The notes under the pieces: generated by a model
Database searches by the model: none
The model's input: only the letters and a program-made list of their open reading frames with translations
Told to the model about the DNA's origin: nothing
Source of the DNA: Cyanobacterium sp. Dongsha4
GTDB taxonomy: Bacteria > Cyanobacteriota > Cyanobacteriia > Cyanobacteriales > Cyanobacteriaceae
Direction: 5' to 3'
Length of the DNA: 64,000 bases
Assembly (NCBI RefSeq): GCF_036345015.1
Contig: NZ_CP084098.1
Location: 3,671,326-3,735,325, forward strand
Shown: piece by piece, positions 27,587 through 36,686 of the stretch
Layout of the letters: the number at the start of each line of letters is the position of its first letter
Position numbering within the stretch: the first letter of the stretch is position 1
Position numbers and translations under genes: made by a program

Positions 27587-28930
27587 ATGTCTAACTTTGA
27601 GAATAAAAATTGGGAATTATCTTTTAATAGTGTTAGTGAAAAGTTATTTAATAATTTAAAAGAAGGGGAATATTTAATTATTCAGTTAACAGGAGAAAAA
27701 AGTCATTTTATTCGCTTTAATCATGCTAAAGTTAGGCAAACAGGCATGGTAATAGATGCGGAGATTTCACTTAAATTAATTAGTAGTCAAAAAACTGCCT
27801 ACGCTAATTTTCCCTTAACAGGAAATGAGGAAATAGATTTATCTTTAGCATTAGAAAACCTTGACTATTTACGTGCTGAAATTAAACTTTTACCTGAAGA
27901 TCCCTATATTGTTTTACCTCAATATCATACTTCTTCTCATGAGGTTTATCATGGTAATTTATTAAATCCTGAAATTGCTATAGAATCTATATTAAAGCCT
28001 GTTCAAGGGTTAGATTTTACTGGTTATTATGCGGGGGGATTAATGATTAGGGCAAATTATAATTCTCTTGGACAAAAGCACTGGTTTGCCACTGATTCTT
28101 TTTTTATTGACTATTCTTTAATTAATCATAATCACAAGGCTATTAAAGGTACTTTTTCTGCTAGGGATTGGGATTTAAACCAATATAAACATCAAATTAA
28201 TTGGAATAAACAACAGCTAGAAAAGTTAAATTTACCGATTCATGAAGTTAAACCAGGTAGTTACCGCACCTATCTAGCCCCAAGTGCGATCGCATCTTTG
28301 TTGGGAATGTTTTCATGGGGTGCTATTAGCGAGGCATCTTTACAACAAGGGGGAAGTGCTTTGGCAAAAATGAGACAAGAAGAAAATTTATCTCCCTTAT
28401 TTAGCTTAAAAGAAAATTTTGAGAGCGGTAATGTACCTCGTTTTAATGATTTAGGAGAAGTTTCTCCCAATGAATTATCGTTGATTGAATCAGGAAAACT
28501 CTTAAATACCTTAATTAGTAGTCGTACTGCTTTAGAATATAATTTAACGGCTAATGGAGCTAATAGTAGTGAAAGTTTGCGTTCTCCCGAAATCAAAGCA
28601 GGTAGCCTGAAAGAAGAGGAAATTCTTAAGAATTTGGACACAGGATTATATCTTTCTAATTTACATTATCTCAATTGGAGCGATCGCCCTTCTGGCAGAA
28701 TTACTGGAATGACCCGTTATGGCTGTTTTTGGGTAGAAAAAGGGGAAATAGTAGCAACTATTAAAGACTTACGCTTTGATGATTCTCTTTACTCTTTCTT
28801 TGGTCATAATTTAATAGCTTTAACTGGTTTTCGGGAATTTATCCCTGAAGTTAGTACGTATGAATCACGTTCATTAGGGGGTTGTTTAGTGCCGGGGGCG
28901 TTAGTTAATCAGTTTACTTTCACTCTTTAA
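27587..28930 (+). CDS. TldE/PmbA-family protein (TldD partner)
   Basis: 447 residues of the TldD/PmbA superfamily without the zinc HExxxH site, so probably the non-catalytic TldE/PmbA-like half of the TldD/TldE protease that degrades unfolded small proteins. Support comes from the overall layout, from VKPGSYRTYLAPSAIASLL and from the conserved end (SLGGCLVPGALVNQFTFTL; first part FEGRSLGG-like). The catalytic partner TldD, with its HESVGHPLEID motif, is at 39595-41025. The split of the two genes by about 10 kb is normal. Start at ATG 27587. Confidence 0.8.
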   Translation: MSNFENKNWELSFNSVSEKLFNNLKEGEYLIIQLTGEKSHFIRFNHAKVRQTGMVIDAEISLKLISSQKTAYANFPLTGNEEIDLSLALENLDYLRAEIKLLPEDPYIVLPQYHTSSHEVYHGNLLNPEIAIESILKPVQGLDFTGYYAGGLMIRANYNSLGQKHWFATDSFFIDYSLINHNHKAIKGTFSARDWDLNQYKHQINWNKQQLEKLNLPIHEVKPGSYRTYLAPSAIASLLGMFSWGAISEASLQQGGSALAKMRQEENLSPLFSLKENFESGNVPRFNDLGEVSPNELSLIESGKLLNTLISSRTALEYNLTANGANSSESLRSPEIKAGSLKEEEILKNLDTGLYLSNLHYLNWSDRPSGRITGMTRYGCFWVEKGEIVATIKDLRFDDSLYSFFGHNLIALTGFREFIPEVSTYESRSLGGCLVPGALVNQFTFTL

Positions 28931-29086
28931 GACTATTTCACCTCAGTTCCATATAAAATTGTAAGTTAAGGTAGGTAAGAGGCAATCATTTAAGCTAGGA
29001 ATTAGGAGTTAGGATAAAAAAGAAATTTTCCGTAAGGGTTGAATATATTAAATCCCTACCACCCCAATACCTGAAACCTGCCTAAA

Positions 29087-30475
29087 TCACTCATTAACTT
29101 TATCGCCTTTATAACAGACAGGAGTTGTACCGCCGGGGCGACTATAAGCGGATTTACTACCACATTCTCTCCCCATGGTGTCAATATCATAAGGACATTC
29201 GCACACACCAATTAAAGGCTTTCTTGCTGGTTGAAGAATGGGAGATTGTCTTCCCCCAAAAGTGTTGAAAATTAATAATCCTAACATCAAAAATGTGATC
29301 GCGCCTCCTGCCCATAGTAACATCGGACTAAAAATCATCTTCCACAGGCTTTTAAGAGAGAAATTAGGAACTTTGGAGGTATAACTGGTCAAATCAGACC
29401 AAAGAGGAGGATTAACTGCTAAATTTTGACAAATAACGGGCAACCAAGAAGAGCCGGGGGCTTTTTGTTCAAGATGATATAATTCCTGAATTTTCGCCTT
29501 TGCCTCTTTCACTGCTTGATACAAAGTTTCACCATTAGCATAGGCTTGAAGGAAAAATTTAAGAAATTCTTGGGCTACCTCATCGGGTACAGGTTCACGC
29601 ATAATGATAGTTTGAGGTAGTTGTAAATCTGCAAGATTAAAGCCCAATCCTAAACCATCACAAGAGTTAAAAATTGCTAACTCCAAGCCATTATAAACAG
29701 CTTTAGCAAGGGTATTTTTCAACTTCTGAATATCGATAGTTTCATAGGGATTAATTTGTAACAAACCCGATTGGGTATTATTGTTACTACTACTATGACC
29801 TGCAAAAAAGAGAATTTGCCAAGATTGTTCCCATAAGGGGGTTAATTCCGCTAAATTGGGTTGATCTAAAAAAACTACTTCCGCATTCGGTAAACTATTT
29901 AAAATCCGTCTATCTCTATCTACATCTATACCACGGCGATCGCCCAAAATTGCTAAAATTCTAACCTTACCTTTAGTGTTTATATCACTACGGCGACTAG
30001 GTTTTTGACAATTAGGCTTACTCAAAGCAAATTCAGTATGAGGATAACGTTGCCACACATCCCACAGATACCAAGGTAATTGCCATAAACGTACATCTGC
30101 GGTTTGAATTACAAAACGAATTAAATCTTGTTGATCAAGATGAGGAAATAAATCAAATAATACCGACTGCACCAAAGAATCTTGTAACCATTGATTCAAA
30201 TTAATTTCTAAGGCATTAATATAGCCCAAACATTCATCTATCGCCACATTTGTCACTTGAGCTTGATTTGCTCCTAAACGCAAACAATTAGCTAAATTAC
30301 GATAACTACATTGCCAGTCAATATAACTTTTGTATAAATTAGGGGCAGGGGGTAATTTTCCCTCCGTTTCTACTAATAACTCTCTGGTTTCGTCATGGCT
30401 AAGTCTGAGACTAAAGGGAAATCCGATGTCAAAACTTCCCTCACCTATTTTGAAGATAATTACTTTTTTAGCCAT
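29087..30475 (-). CDS. CHAT-domain caspase-like protein with C-terminal membrane anchor
   Basis: 462 residues. Residues about 170-350 form a CHAT (caspase-HetF) domain: the catalytic dyad is His227 in LFFAGHSSS and Cys272 in IFNSCDGLGL. A hydrophobic helix (about 386-405) follows, then a C-terminal Cys motif (CECPYDI, REC, SAYSRPGGTTPVCY) seen in various cyanobacterial secreted proteins. The N-terminal 160 residues are not recognised. CHAT proteases act in signalling and programmed cell-death-like pathways; the substrate is unknown. No neighbouring effector or sensor gene is apparent. Confidence 0.8.
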   Translation of the reverse strand: MAKKVIIFKIGEGSFDIGFPFSLRLSHDETRELLVETEGKLPPAPNLYKSYIDWQCSYRNLANCLRLGANQAQVTNVAIDECLGYINALEINLNQWLQDSLVQSVLFDLFPHLDQQDLIRFVIQTADVRLWQLPWYLWDVWQRYPHTEFALSKPNCQKPSRRSDINTKGKVRILAILGDRRGIDVDRDRRILNSLPNAEVVFLDQPNLAELTPLWEQSWQILFFAGHSSSNNNTQSGLLQINPYETIDIQKLKNTLAKAVYNGLELAIFNSCDGLGLGFNLADLQLPQTIIMREPVPDEVAQEFLKFFLQAYANGETLYQAVKEAKAKIQELYHLEQKAPGSSWLPVICQNLAVNPPLWSDLTSYTSKVPNFSLKSLWKMIFSPMLLWAGGAITFLMLGLLIFNTFGGRQSPILQPARKPLIGVCECPYDIDTMGRECGSKSAYSRPGGTTPVCYKGDKVNE

Positions 30476-30927
30476 GTAGATAATTAATCCGCCATTATTC
30501 TTCTCAATAATACTTTATCAGAAATTTTATATATTTACGCTAAGACACATCTAACTTTATATTCTTTAAGTACATGACAATGAAAAGATAAGCGTTTTAA
30601 TCATGTTTAAGAATTAATAAAAATGGCTCTATCAGTTTGAGTATGTAAATTATTAGTTAGGGTAGGCAACAGGCAACAGGCAAGAGGCAATAGGGGATTA
30701 TTAAATAATAATTTAGAAACTTTTAGTTTTTATTTTACTATAAACATTATTCAATAAAGGTTATAGAAGTCCTGTTTCTCTTAATTTATTATAACCACAC
30801 TGTAGAAGAACCATAAAAATTGAATAAATTGCTTCTTCATTCTTTTGCAGATAATCTGTTATGATTACTGAGAAAAATTTTATCTCAACTATTGTCTTTC
30901 TTGTTTACCCTAGGATAATTTCAGGTT
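30476..30927. other. 452-bp gap with short repeats
   Basis: No gene is visible. A run of direct repeats based on GGCAACA and GGCAAGA starts at about 30665. The rest is AT-rich leader sequence between divergent transcription units. Confidence 0.6.
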
Positions 30928-31698
30928 ATGCCTCAATCTAATGATTCGATTCTTCAAGCGATTAACCTTTCTAAAAGTTTTGGTGGTTTAAAAGCAGTTC
31001 ATCAAGCTAGTATAGATGTCAAAAATCATAGCATTACTGGTTTAATCGGTCCTAATGGTGCAGGAAAAAGTACTTTATTTAATCTTCTCTCCAATTTTTT
31101 AACTGCCGATGAAGGGCAAGTTTTATTTGAAGGAAATCCTGTACAAAATTTACCTCCTCATCAGATTGCAAGATTAGGCTTTTTGCGGACATTTCAGGTT
31201 GCAAGGGTGTTATCTCGTTTGACAGTTTTAGAGAATATGTTATTGGGTACACAAAATCAGATAGGAGAGCATTTATTTTCCGTATTGTTACAACCCCAAA
31301 AAATCAGGAAACAAGAAAGAGAAAGTAAAGAAAAAGCCATGAATATCTTGGAGTCGGTAGGGTTAGCAGAAAAAGCCTATGATTATGCTGGTGCGTTATC
31401 AGGCGGACAAAGAAAGTTATTAGAAATGGCTCGAACTTTAATGACTAATCCGAAGCTAATTTTACTGGATGAACCGGCGGCGGGGGTTAATCCCACTCTG
31501 ATAAATCAAATTTGTGAGCATATTCTTCGTTGGAATCAACAGGGCATTTCTTTTCTAATTATTGAACATAATATGGATGTGATTATGTCTTTGTGTAGTC
31601 ATGTTTGGGTGTTAGCAGAAGGTACTAATTTAGCAGATGGCACTCCAGAGGAAATACAAAATGATGAACAAGTTTTGTCAGCTTATTTGGGAGATTAA
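30928..31698 (+). CDS. branched-chain amino acid-type ABC transporter ATPase (LivG/NatA-like)
   Basis: 256 residues. Walker A is GPNGAGKS (41-48), the signature LSGGQRK (about 155-161) and Walker B LILLDEPAAGVNP with the AAGVNP extension typical of LivG. The C-terminal part IIEHNMDVIMSLC is also LivG-like. It would energise an amino-acid importer of the Nat type in the cytoplasmic membrane. The permease, binding-protein and LivF genes are elsewhere, as in Synechocystis natA. Followed by cobA, but 175 bp away. Confidence 0.9.
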   Translation: MPQSNDSILQAINLSKSFGGLKAVHQASIDVKNHSITGLIGPNGAGKSTLFNLLSNFLTADEGQVLFEGNPVQNLPPHQIARLGFLRTFQVARVLSRLTVLENMLLGTQNQIGEHLFSVLLQPQKIRKQERESKEKAMNILESVGLAEKAYDYAGALSGGQRKLLEMARTLMTNPKLILLDEPAAGVNPTLINQICEHILRWNQQGISFLIIEHNMDVIMSLCSHVWVLAEGTNLADGTPEEIQNDEQVLSAYLGD

Positions 31699-31824
31699 TT
31701 AAGCAATAATTTCTTTTCTACGCAATAATATGTAAATTCGGGGAGGTTTCAGGTAGCAGCTTTTAGGTTTTAGGTTTAATCGGTTATAATTTTAATAAAA
31801 TGTATTAATAAATACGAATTTTAA

Positions 31825-31851
31825 TTGACAAATAACTAAAAATAGTATAAG
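31825..31851 (+). promoter_or_regulatory. candidate promoter of cobA
   Basis: TTGACA (31825-31830) and TATAAG (31846-31851) are 15 bases apart, 23 bases before the ATG. The -35 is consensus; the spacer is shorter than ideal. Confidence 0.4.
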
Positions 31852-31873
31852 GAATCTCCTCAGTAAGTTAAGC

Positions 31874-32635
31874 ATGAATCAATCTCAGTGTATAGGGAAA
31901 GTATATTTAGTCGGTGCGGGTCCGGGAGATCCGGGGTTAATAACTGTTAAGGGCAAAGTGTTATTAGAAATGGCGGATGTAGTCGTTTATGATGCTCTTG
32001 TTAGCCCTGAAATTTTGGCAATGATTAATCCCCAAGCAGAAAAAATTGATGCAGGGAAGCGCAGAGGCAGACATTCTCTTTTACAATCTGATACCACTAA
32101 GTTACTGATTGAAAAGGCTTATCAACATCCTATCATTGTACGTTTAAAGGGAGGAGACCCTTTTGTGTTTGGTAGGGGAGGAGAAGAAATGGAAGATTTG
32201 GTAGCCGCAGGAGTTGCGGTGGAAGTTGTCCCTGGTATTACGTCTGGTATTGCCGCCCCTGCTTATGCTGGTATTCCTGTTACTCATCGTGATTATAGCT
32301 CTTCTGTTACTTTTATTACTGGTCATGAAGCCGCAGGAAAATATCGTCCTCAAGTTAATTGGGGCGCGATCGCACAAAGCTCTGAAACTATTGTGATTTA
32401 TATGGGCATACATAATTTAGGGCAAATTATCCCTCAATTAAAGGAGGGAGGCTTAACTGGTGATACGGATATTGCTTTAATTCGTTGGGGTACAACTCCT
32501 CAGCAGGAAGAATTATATGGTACTCTCGATGATATTTTACACAAGGTAGATGCTCACAATTTTGAAGCACCTGCGATCGCAATTATTGGTCGAGTAGTTC
32601 AATTTAAAAATCAATTAGGAAATGAGAAACAATAA
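31874..32635 (+). CDS. cobA: uroporphyrinogen-III C-methyltransferase
   Basis: 253 residues. The SUMT signature VYLVGAGPGDPGLITVKG is at residues 10-27, followed by VVYDALVSPEIL, RLKGGDPFVFGRGGEE and the substrate-binding VPGITSGIAAPAYAGIPVTHR. It adds two methyl groups to uroporphyrinogen III to give precorrin-2 for sirohaem and cobalamin. No CysG-type oxidase/chelatase domain is fused. It is convergent with moaB, about 30 bp between stops. A plausible promoter lies upstream. Confidence 0.95.
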   Translation: MNQSQCIGKVYLVGAGPGDPGLITVKGKVLLEMADVVVYDALVSPEILAMINPQAEKIDAGKRRGRHSLLQSDTTKLLIEKAYQHPIIVRLKGGDPFVFGRGGEEMEDLVAAGVAVEVVPGITSGIAAPAYAGIPVTHRDYSSSVTFITGHEAAGKYRPQVNWGAIAQSSETIVIYMGIHNLGQIIPQLKEGGLTGDTDIALIRWGTTPQQEELYGTLDDILHKVDAHNFEAPAIAIIGRVVQFKNQLGNEKQ

Positions 32636-32663
32636 GTAATAATTGGTTTTATTTTTAATTTAG

Positions 32664-33164
32664 TTAATTGTTAATTTGCGTCCATAAATGGTTTAATTCT
32701 GGCAAAATTAGCTTCTCTAAACCTAACTTTACTGCTCCGGTAGAACCGGGTAAAGAAAATACCAATTTCCCCTGATAAACTCCTGCTAATGCCCTAGATG
32801 CGATCGCTCTTGAGCCAATTTCTTGATAGCTTAAAAAACGGAATATTTCCCCAAAACCAGATAACGTTTTATCCAGTAAATTTGCCAATACATCATAGGT
32901 GTGATCCCGACTAGAAATACCCGTGCCACCATTAAAAATCAAACAGTTTACATCATTATTTTCAGCTATATTTTTTAAATTTATTTCTATTAACTCTTTG
33001 TCATCTTTGATAATTATATAATTAACAATATTATGTCCCGATTCTATCAATAATTTTTTTATTATTTGTCCACTTTTATCATTAACAATCGTACGACTAT
33101 CACTAACTGTTATAATAGCACAGTTGATGGAGATAAATTTCTTATCTGGATGGGGAATAGACAC
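32664..33164 (-). CDS. moaB: molybdenum cofactor protein of the MoaB/MogA family
   Basis: 166 residues. FNGGTGISSRDHTYDVL is the MoaB/MogA MPT-binding signature, and SLPGSTGAVKLGLEKLILPEL completes the fold. The protein would adenylate molybdopterin or play a related role in Mo-cofactor synthesis; the length is nearer MoaB than MogA. The start is GTG at 33164 (VSIPHPDKKF), as no earlier in-frame start fits. It stands apart from moaA at 3.2-4.2 kb. Confidence 0.9.
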   Translation of the reverse strand: MSIPHPDKKFISINCAIITVSDSRTIVNDKSGQIIKKLLIESGHNIVNYIIIKDDKELIEINLKNIAENNDVNCLIFNGGTGISSRDHTYDVLANLLDKTLSGFGEIFRFLSYQEIGSRAIASRALAGVYQGKLVFSLPGSTGAVKLGLEKLILPELNHLWTQINN

Positions 33165-33263
33165 AATTTGAATTAACTATTCTAAACTAAAAACTTGATC
33201 ACAAACAAAGTTATTGTACCATCAGAATTAACAAATGTTAGTGACATTTTATATTTAACTAAA

Positions 33264-34112
33264 TTACCCTAACTCAAAGCTAGTAACGCCAAAAATTTTA
33301 TCAACAGGTAAAGAAGGAATTTCTTTATTATACATTCTTGCTGTTTCAAAAACTAAATTCAAATCATATTTATCAACTAAAATATTAGCTTGATGATTAA
33401 CTTCTGGAATATCTAAATAATAGGTTTTTCCTTCAGGAATCTTAGATTGTAAACCAACAAAAATTGATTCCGCAAAAGAAATATTGTCTGCAAATAAAGG
33501 AGCAATTTTATATCCAGAATCACAAACTCTAACCATTCCATAACCTCTTAATTTATCACCCTCAATAATCCCTAAAACTTTACTTTCAGGTTGGTTAATC
33601 CATGCCTTAAGAAAATTAGTTCTGTCATCAGGAAAAAATTGTTTATCATAATAATTAATTATTTCAAAGGGTATAGAAGATAAATCAATAACTGTTTTGT
33701 TTTTTTCTATACTATGATTACTAATTCCTTGATAGCGAATATTTCTATAAGCAAACTTAAAACCAGATTTTCGGTAATTATCTTGTTGACTAACAACTCC
33801 ATCCAAACCAATATTTCTGCCCGATAAACTTCTTATTGCTTCCTGCCAAATTTTTAAACCATAACCCTGTTTTCGGTAGTCTGGTTTGACAATGTAAAAG
33901 CCAATAAAACCAAATTTTTCCCCATACTTCACAGCAGAAATAGTTGCAATTAGTTGATTATTGATAAACCCGCCTAAAAATCCCTCTGAATCAGCCTGAT
34001 AAAAACAATCTTTATCATATAATCCCGGATTCCAACCCTCTTCTTTTGCCCACTCTATAGGACAATATATTTCTTCGTAAGTTAGTTTTCTAATGTGATA
34101 ATCTTCATTCAT
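33264..34112 (-). CDS. GNAT acetyltransferase with C-terminal Acetyltransf_18-type domain
   Basis: 282 residues. The N-terminal GNAT domain contains FYIVKPDYRKQGYGLKIW, the acetyl-CoA motif A. The C-terminal region (about residues 150-282, LRGYGMVRVCDSGYKIAPLFAD and PEVNHQANILVDKYDLNLVFE) is of the type found in Acetyltransf_18 proteins (PF18014). The substrate is not known. The gene lies alone between moaB and a divergent membrane-protein gene. Confidence 0.82.
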   Translation of the reverse strand: MNEDYHIRKLTYEEIYCPIEWAKEEGWNPGLYDKDCFYQADSEGFLGGFINNQLIATISAVKYGEKFGFIGFYIVKPDYRKQGYGLKIWQEAIRSLSGRNIGLDGVVSQQDNYRKSGFKFAYRNIRYQGISNHSIEKNKTVIDLSSIPFEIINYYDKQFFPDDRTNFLKAWINQPESKVLGIIEGDKLRGYGMVRVCDSGYKIAPLFADNISFAESIFVGLQSKIPEGKTYYLDIPEVNHQANILVDKYDLNLVFETARMYNKEIPSLPVDKIFGVTSFELG

Positions 34113-34284
34113 ATTGTTAATGTTTTTAAATTATGAAACAATGTTTTTTCTAAGTATAAATTCCTACAGTATTTAACAGATTAATCTGCTTAATTAAACT
34201 TAATCATTAATTGTAAAAATACTTAATAGAGAAAAGCCTATAAATAAGTTAATTTAAAGATAATAGAGAAAAGAGGTCAGAAAG

Positions 34285-34800
34285 ATGTTTAACATAGCGT
34301 TTTCTCACGATCATAATAGACAAATAAATTGGTCTGCAATCATTTTATTTACTTTAGGATTTTGGCTTAGTGCTAGTTTTGTTTTGGATTTTGTCTTAAT
34401 ACCTGCCTTATCTGTAACAGGCATGATGACTGAAAGCGGATTTGCTAGTGCTGGTTTCGTTATTTTTGGTATTTTTAATCGGGTAGAATTAATTTGTGCT
34501 TCTCTGGTTTTAACCACTGCTTTGGTTTTTGGTTCACAACATTACTTTACTCAAAGAAAGCAAGTTTTATCAATTATTTTTTCTAGCTTATTATTACTTA
34601 TTGCTTTAGCTTATACTTATGTTTTTACCCCTCACTTAACAGCATGGGGATTATGTTTAAACCAGTTTAGCATTAATCAAACAATGCCCATAAATATGAT
34701 TTCATGGCATGAAGGTTACTGGTTTTTAGAGTTAGTTAAATACATCTTAGCTGGTACTTTATTGCGTTGGAGTTATCAGGGTTTATTAAGTCATAATTAA
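34285..34800 (+). CDS. four-helix membrane protein, unknown
   Basis: 171 residues with about four hydrophobic segments (roughly 17-37, 49-75, 88-113 and 146-165) and a polar N-terminus. The FGIFNRVELI and WHEGYWFLELVKY elements are reminiscent of DUF4149-type proteins but I cannot assign it. A GAGGT ribosome site lies nine bases before the ATG. A hairpin with a short T-run follows at 34849-34870. Standing alone, the protein is probably a lineage-restricted inner-membrane component. Confidence 0.6.
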   Translation: MFNIAFSHDHNRQINWSAIILFTLGFWLSASFVLDFVLIPALSVTGMMTESGFASAGFVIFGIFNRVELICASLVLTTALVFGSQHYFTQRKQVLSIIFSSLLLLIALAYTYVFTPHLTAWGLCLNQFSINQTMPINMISWHEGYWFLELVKYILAGTLLRWSYQGLLSHN

Positions 34801-34848
34801 AGATGATTATTTCCTGCAAAGAAGGTGAAGTTTATTAAAATTTATTAA

Positions 34849-34870
34849 GGTGGGTTTTAACTCACCATTT
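34849..34870 (+). terminator. candidate factor-independent terminator
   Basis: GGTGGGT and ACTCACC pair (one G-U wobble) around a TTTA-rich loop, followed by ATTTAATGTTTTA. It is placed 49 bases after the stop of the four-helix membrane-protein gene. Confidence 0.5.
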
Positions 34871-35028
34871 AATGTTTTATTGTGGCTTTGAATGGCGTAC
34901 CGTAACTGTAAATATTGACGTGAAAAGTTAATTATTAGATAACATAAGTATTTAACATATCATCTTTATTGGATTATACGATAAACACAATTAAAGTAAC
35001 TCAAATAAAAATGTAGTAGTTATTGCCT

Positions 35029-35307
35029 ATGATACCCTTCATAACTAATCTTTTAGAAAAATATAATCCCTATTTACAACCCTTTTATTTACTAATTGCA
35101 TGGGGGTTGTTTTTCGTTTTGATTTGGACTTTAATAACGGCCATTATCGATATTAATAAACGCTCTCAAAAAATGCACCAAATTCCCTGTACAAACTGTC
35201 AATATTTTACCAGTAATTTTTACTTAAAATGTCCAGTAAATCCTAGCACTGCCAATACAGAATTAGCTATAAATTGTCGTGATTTTCAGAAAAAACAAGA
35301 TTATTAA
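35029..35307 (+). CDS. small membrane protein with C-terminal cysteine cluster
   Basis: About 92 residues from the ATG at 35029 (a TTG two codons upstream is less likely). One hydrophobic helix (about residues 18-40) is followed by a soluble tail with PCTNCQYF, KCPVNP and NCRDF, four cysteines that could bind a metal or form disulfides. Not recognised. Its neighbours are also unassigned short proteins, so this may be part of a lineage-specific block. Confidence 0.55.
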   Translation: MIPFITNLLEKYNPYLQPFYLLIAWGLFFVLIWTLITAIIDINKRSQKMHQIPCTNCQYFTSNFYLKCPVNPSTANTELAINCRDFQKKQDY

Positions 35308-35635
35308 AGTGGCTCTTTAAAAGTAGTTATGACAAATTAAGATAAAACAATGTCTATTATCTTTAATCTATGACAATTAGTTATTTATGGAGATAATTAT
35401 CTTGTCATAATAGGGAAAGAAGGTATAACAAAAAAGCAATGAAGAATGAAAAATATTTCGTCCCTAATTTTTGACTCCTAATTTTTAATTGCTGACAGTT
35501 GATACTAAAAACCTGACATTGTTTTCAGCAACAGTTAGTTATACAAAAAATTAAGAAAGCTATCCAAGTTATTTTTAGGGCTAGATGAGATTATAATTGT
35601 GATTGAAAAATAATTTTATTTTTAATTTTTCTAAG
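35308..35635. other. 328-bp AT-rich gap
   Basis: Contains no gene. A short inverted repeat, AGATAATTATCT, lies within it at about 35391. Scraps of the low-complexity mosaic (TTGACTCCTAATTTTTAATTGC) also occur. Confidence 0.55.
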
Positions 35636-36085
35636 ATGAATAACTGTCAAAAACCATCACAAAGTAATTTATCTCTACATCAATCTCTTTTTTTCTTGAT
35701 ATTTTCATCAAGTCTTCTTCTTTCAACGGTAACAGCTAAGACTATTTCTGCTAGGCCATTATGTTATCTTATTGACGCCAATGGAAACCAAATCAATTTA
35801 TCAGATATTTGTGGTCAATCAAAAAAAACTGCGACTATTCAAGAAAAACAATCCTCCACTCTTCCTACTCCTTCTCAGAATAGCCCAAGCAATATAAATC
35901 CAAATCAAGCTAACACAATAACCCCAGAAAACTCTGCGAATACTGGAAACGCAACGCCAAATTCTCAAAATACAACGGATGCCCAAAAAGAAGAAGAAAT
36001 TGATACCACTGAATTTCCTCCTGCACAGAGAAAAATTCCTCTCTTACAAAATCAAAGAAAAGAACAAATTATCGATGAACAATAA
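35636..36085 (+). CDS. small secreted protein with disordered Asn/Gln/Thr-rich tail
   Basis: About 149 residues starting at ATG 35636 (a TTG at 35603 would extend it). A signal peptide is clear: LFFLIFSSSLLLSTVTAKTIS, about residues 19-39, then ARPLCYLIDANGNQINLSDICG with two cysteines. The C-terminal half is low-complexity, rich in Gln, Asn, Thr, Ser and Pro, ending in an acidic-basic stretch. It is probably exported to the periplasm or cell surface. No domain is recognised. Confidence 0.65.
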   Translation: MNNCQKPSQSNLSLHQSLFFLIFSSSLLLSTVTAKTISARPLCYLIDANGNQINLSDICGQSKKTATIQEKQSSTLPTPSQNSPSNINPNQANTITPENSANTGNATPNSQNTTDAQKEEEIDTTEFPPAQRKIPLLQNQRKEQIIDEQ

Positions 36086-36122
36086 AATAAATTATATTAG
36101 AATTACTTGATTGATAATTATA

Positions 36123-36686
36123 ATGATGAATAAATATTACTCTTTGGTGGTATTTGGCAATAATAAAAAAGTTAATTTGAAGAGGCTAAATAAGGAATTA
36201 GAATTGCAAAAAAAACAATGTTTAGAATTCTTTAAAAATCAGATAGAAATTAAGATTAATTTTTTCGATAATACAATTACTAGCTTTTCTGAAGTCAGTA
36301 AGGTATTAAGTGATTTTAAAGGAGATATATTTATCTTATTAAATAATAAATATTATCCAGAACATAATTGGTTGAAAAATATCATTCTTTCTTTTTATAA
36401 CAGTCATCACCATATATTGATAGGGAAAGTAACTGAAAATAATTTAACTGAAAATAATTTATTGTTTAATTGGTTTAAGCAAGAAAAAAACAATCAAGAA
36501 GATATATTCAGTGAGATTAGAAAATTTGTCGGTAATTGTGCGTTAAAAAAATCTTTTATTCAGCCAATTTCGTGCCTATTATCAGTAGATAATGAAGATA
36601 AAAAAAGTTGCTTTAAGCGCATTTTTAGAGAAATAGAAACAGAAATACTCTATTCAGAAAATGTACGAGTAGTAAAAAAATTATAG
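36123..36686 (+). CDS. degenerate GT-A-like small protein, unknown
   Basis: About 187 residues from ATG 36123 (or 36126). The layout KGDIFILLNNKYYPEHNWLKNII looks like the part of a family-2 glycosyltransferase around the DXD and the PDWL motif (DDDxxPxPDWL in active enzymes), but the acidic residues are replaced by NNK, so metal and sugar-nucleotide binding are doubtful. It is Lys/Asn-rich and short for a glycosyltransferase. Its last six bases overlap the convergent DUF2062 gene. A decayed or non-catalytic relative is the best guess. Confidence 0.5.
   Translation: MMNKYYSLVVFGNNKKVNLKRLNKELELQKKQCLEFFKNQIEIKINFFDNTITSFSEVSKVLSDFKGDIFILLNNKYYPEHNWLKNIILSFYNSHHHILIGKVTENNLTENNLLFNWFKQEKNNQEDIFSEIRKFVGNCALKKSFIQPISCLLSVDNEDKKSCFKRIFREIETEILYSENVRVVKKL

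Noticed and set aside
31874-32635. cobA as part of a CysG-like fused gene
   Set aside because: The frame is 253 residues and stops normally; no oxidase/chelatase domain is present.
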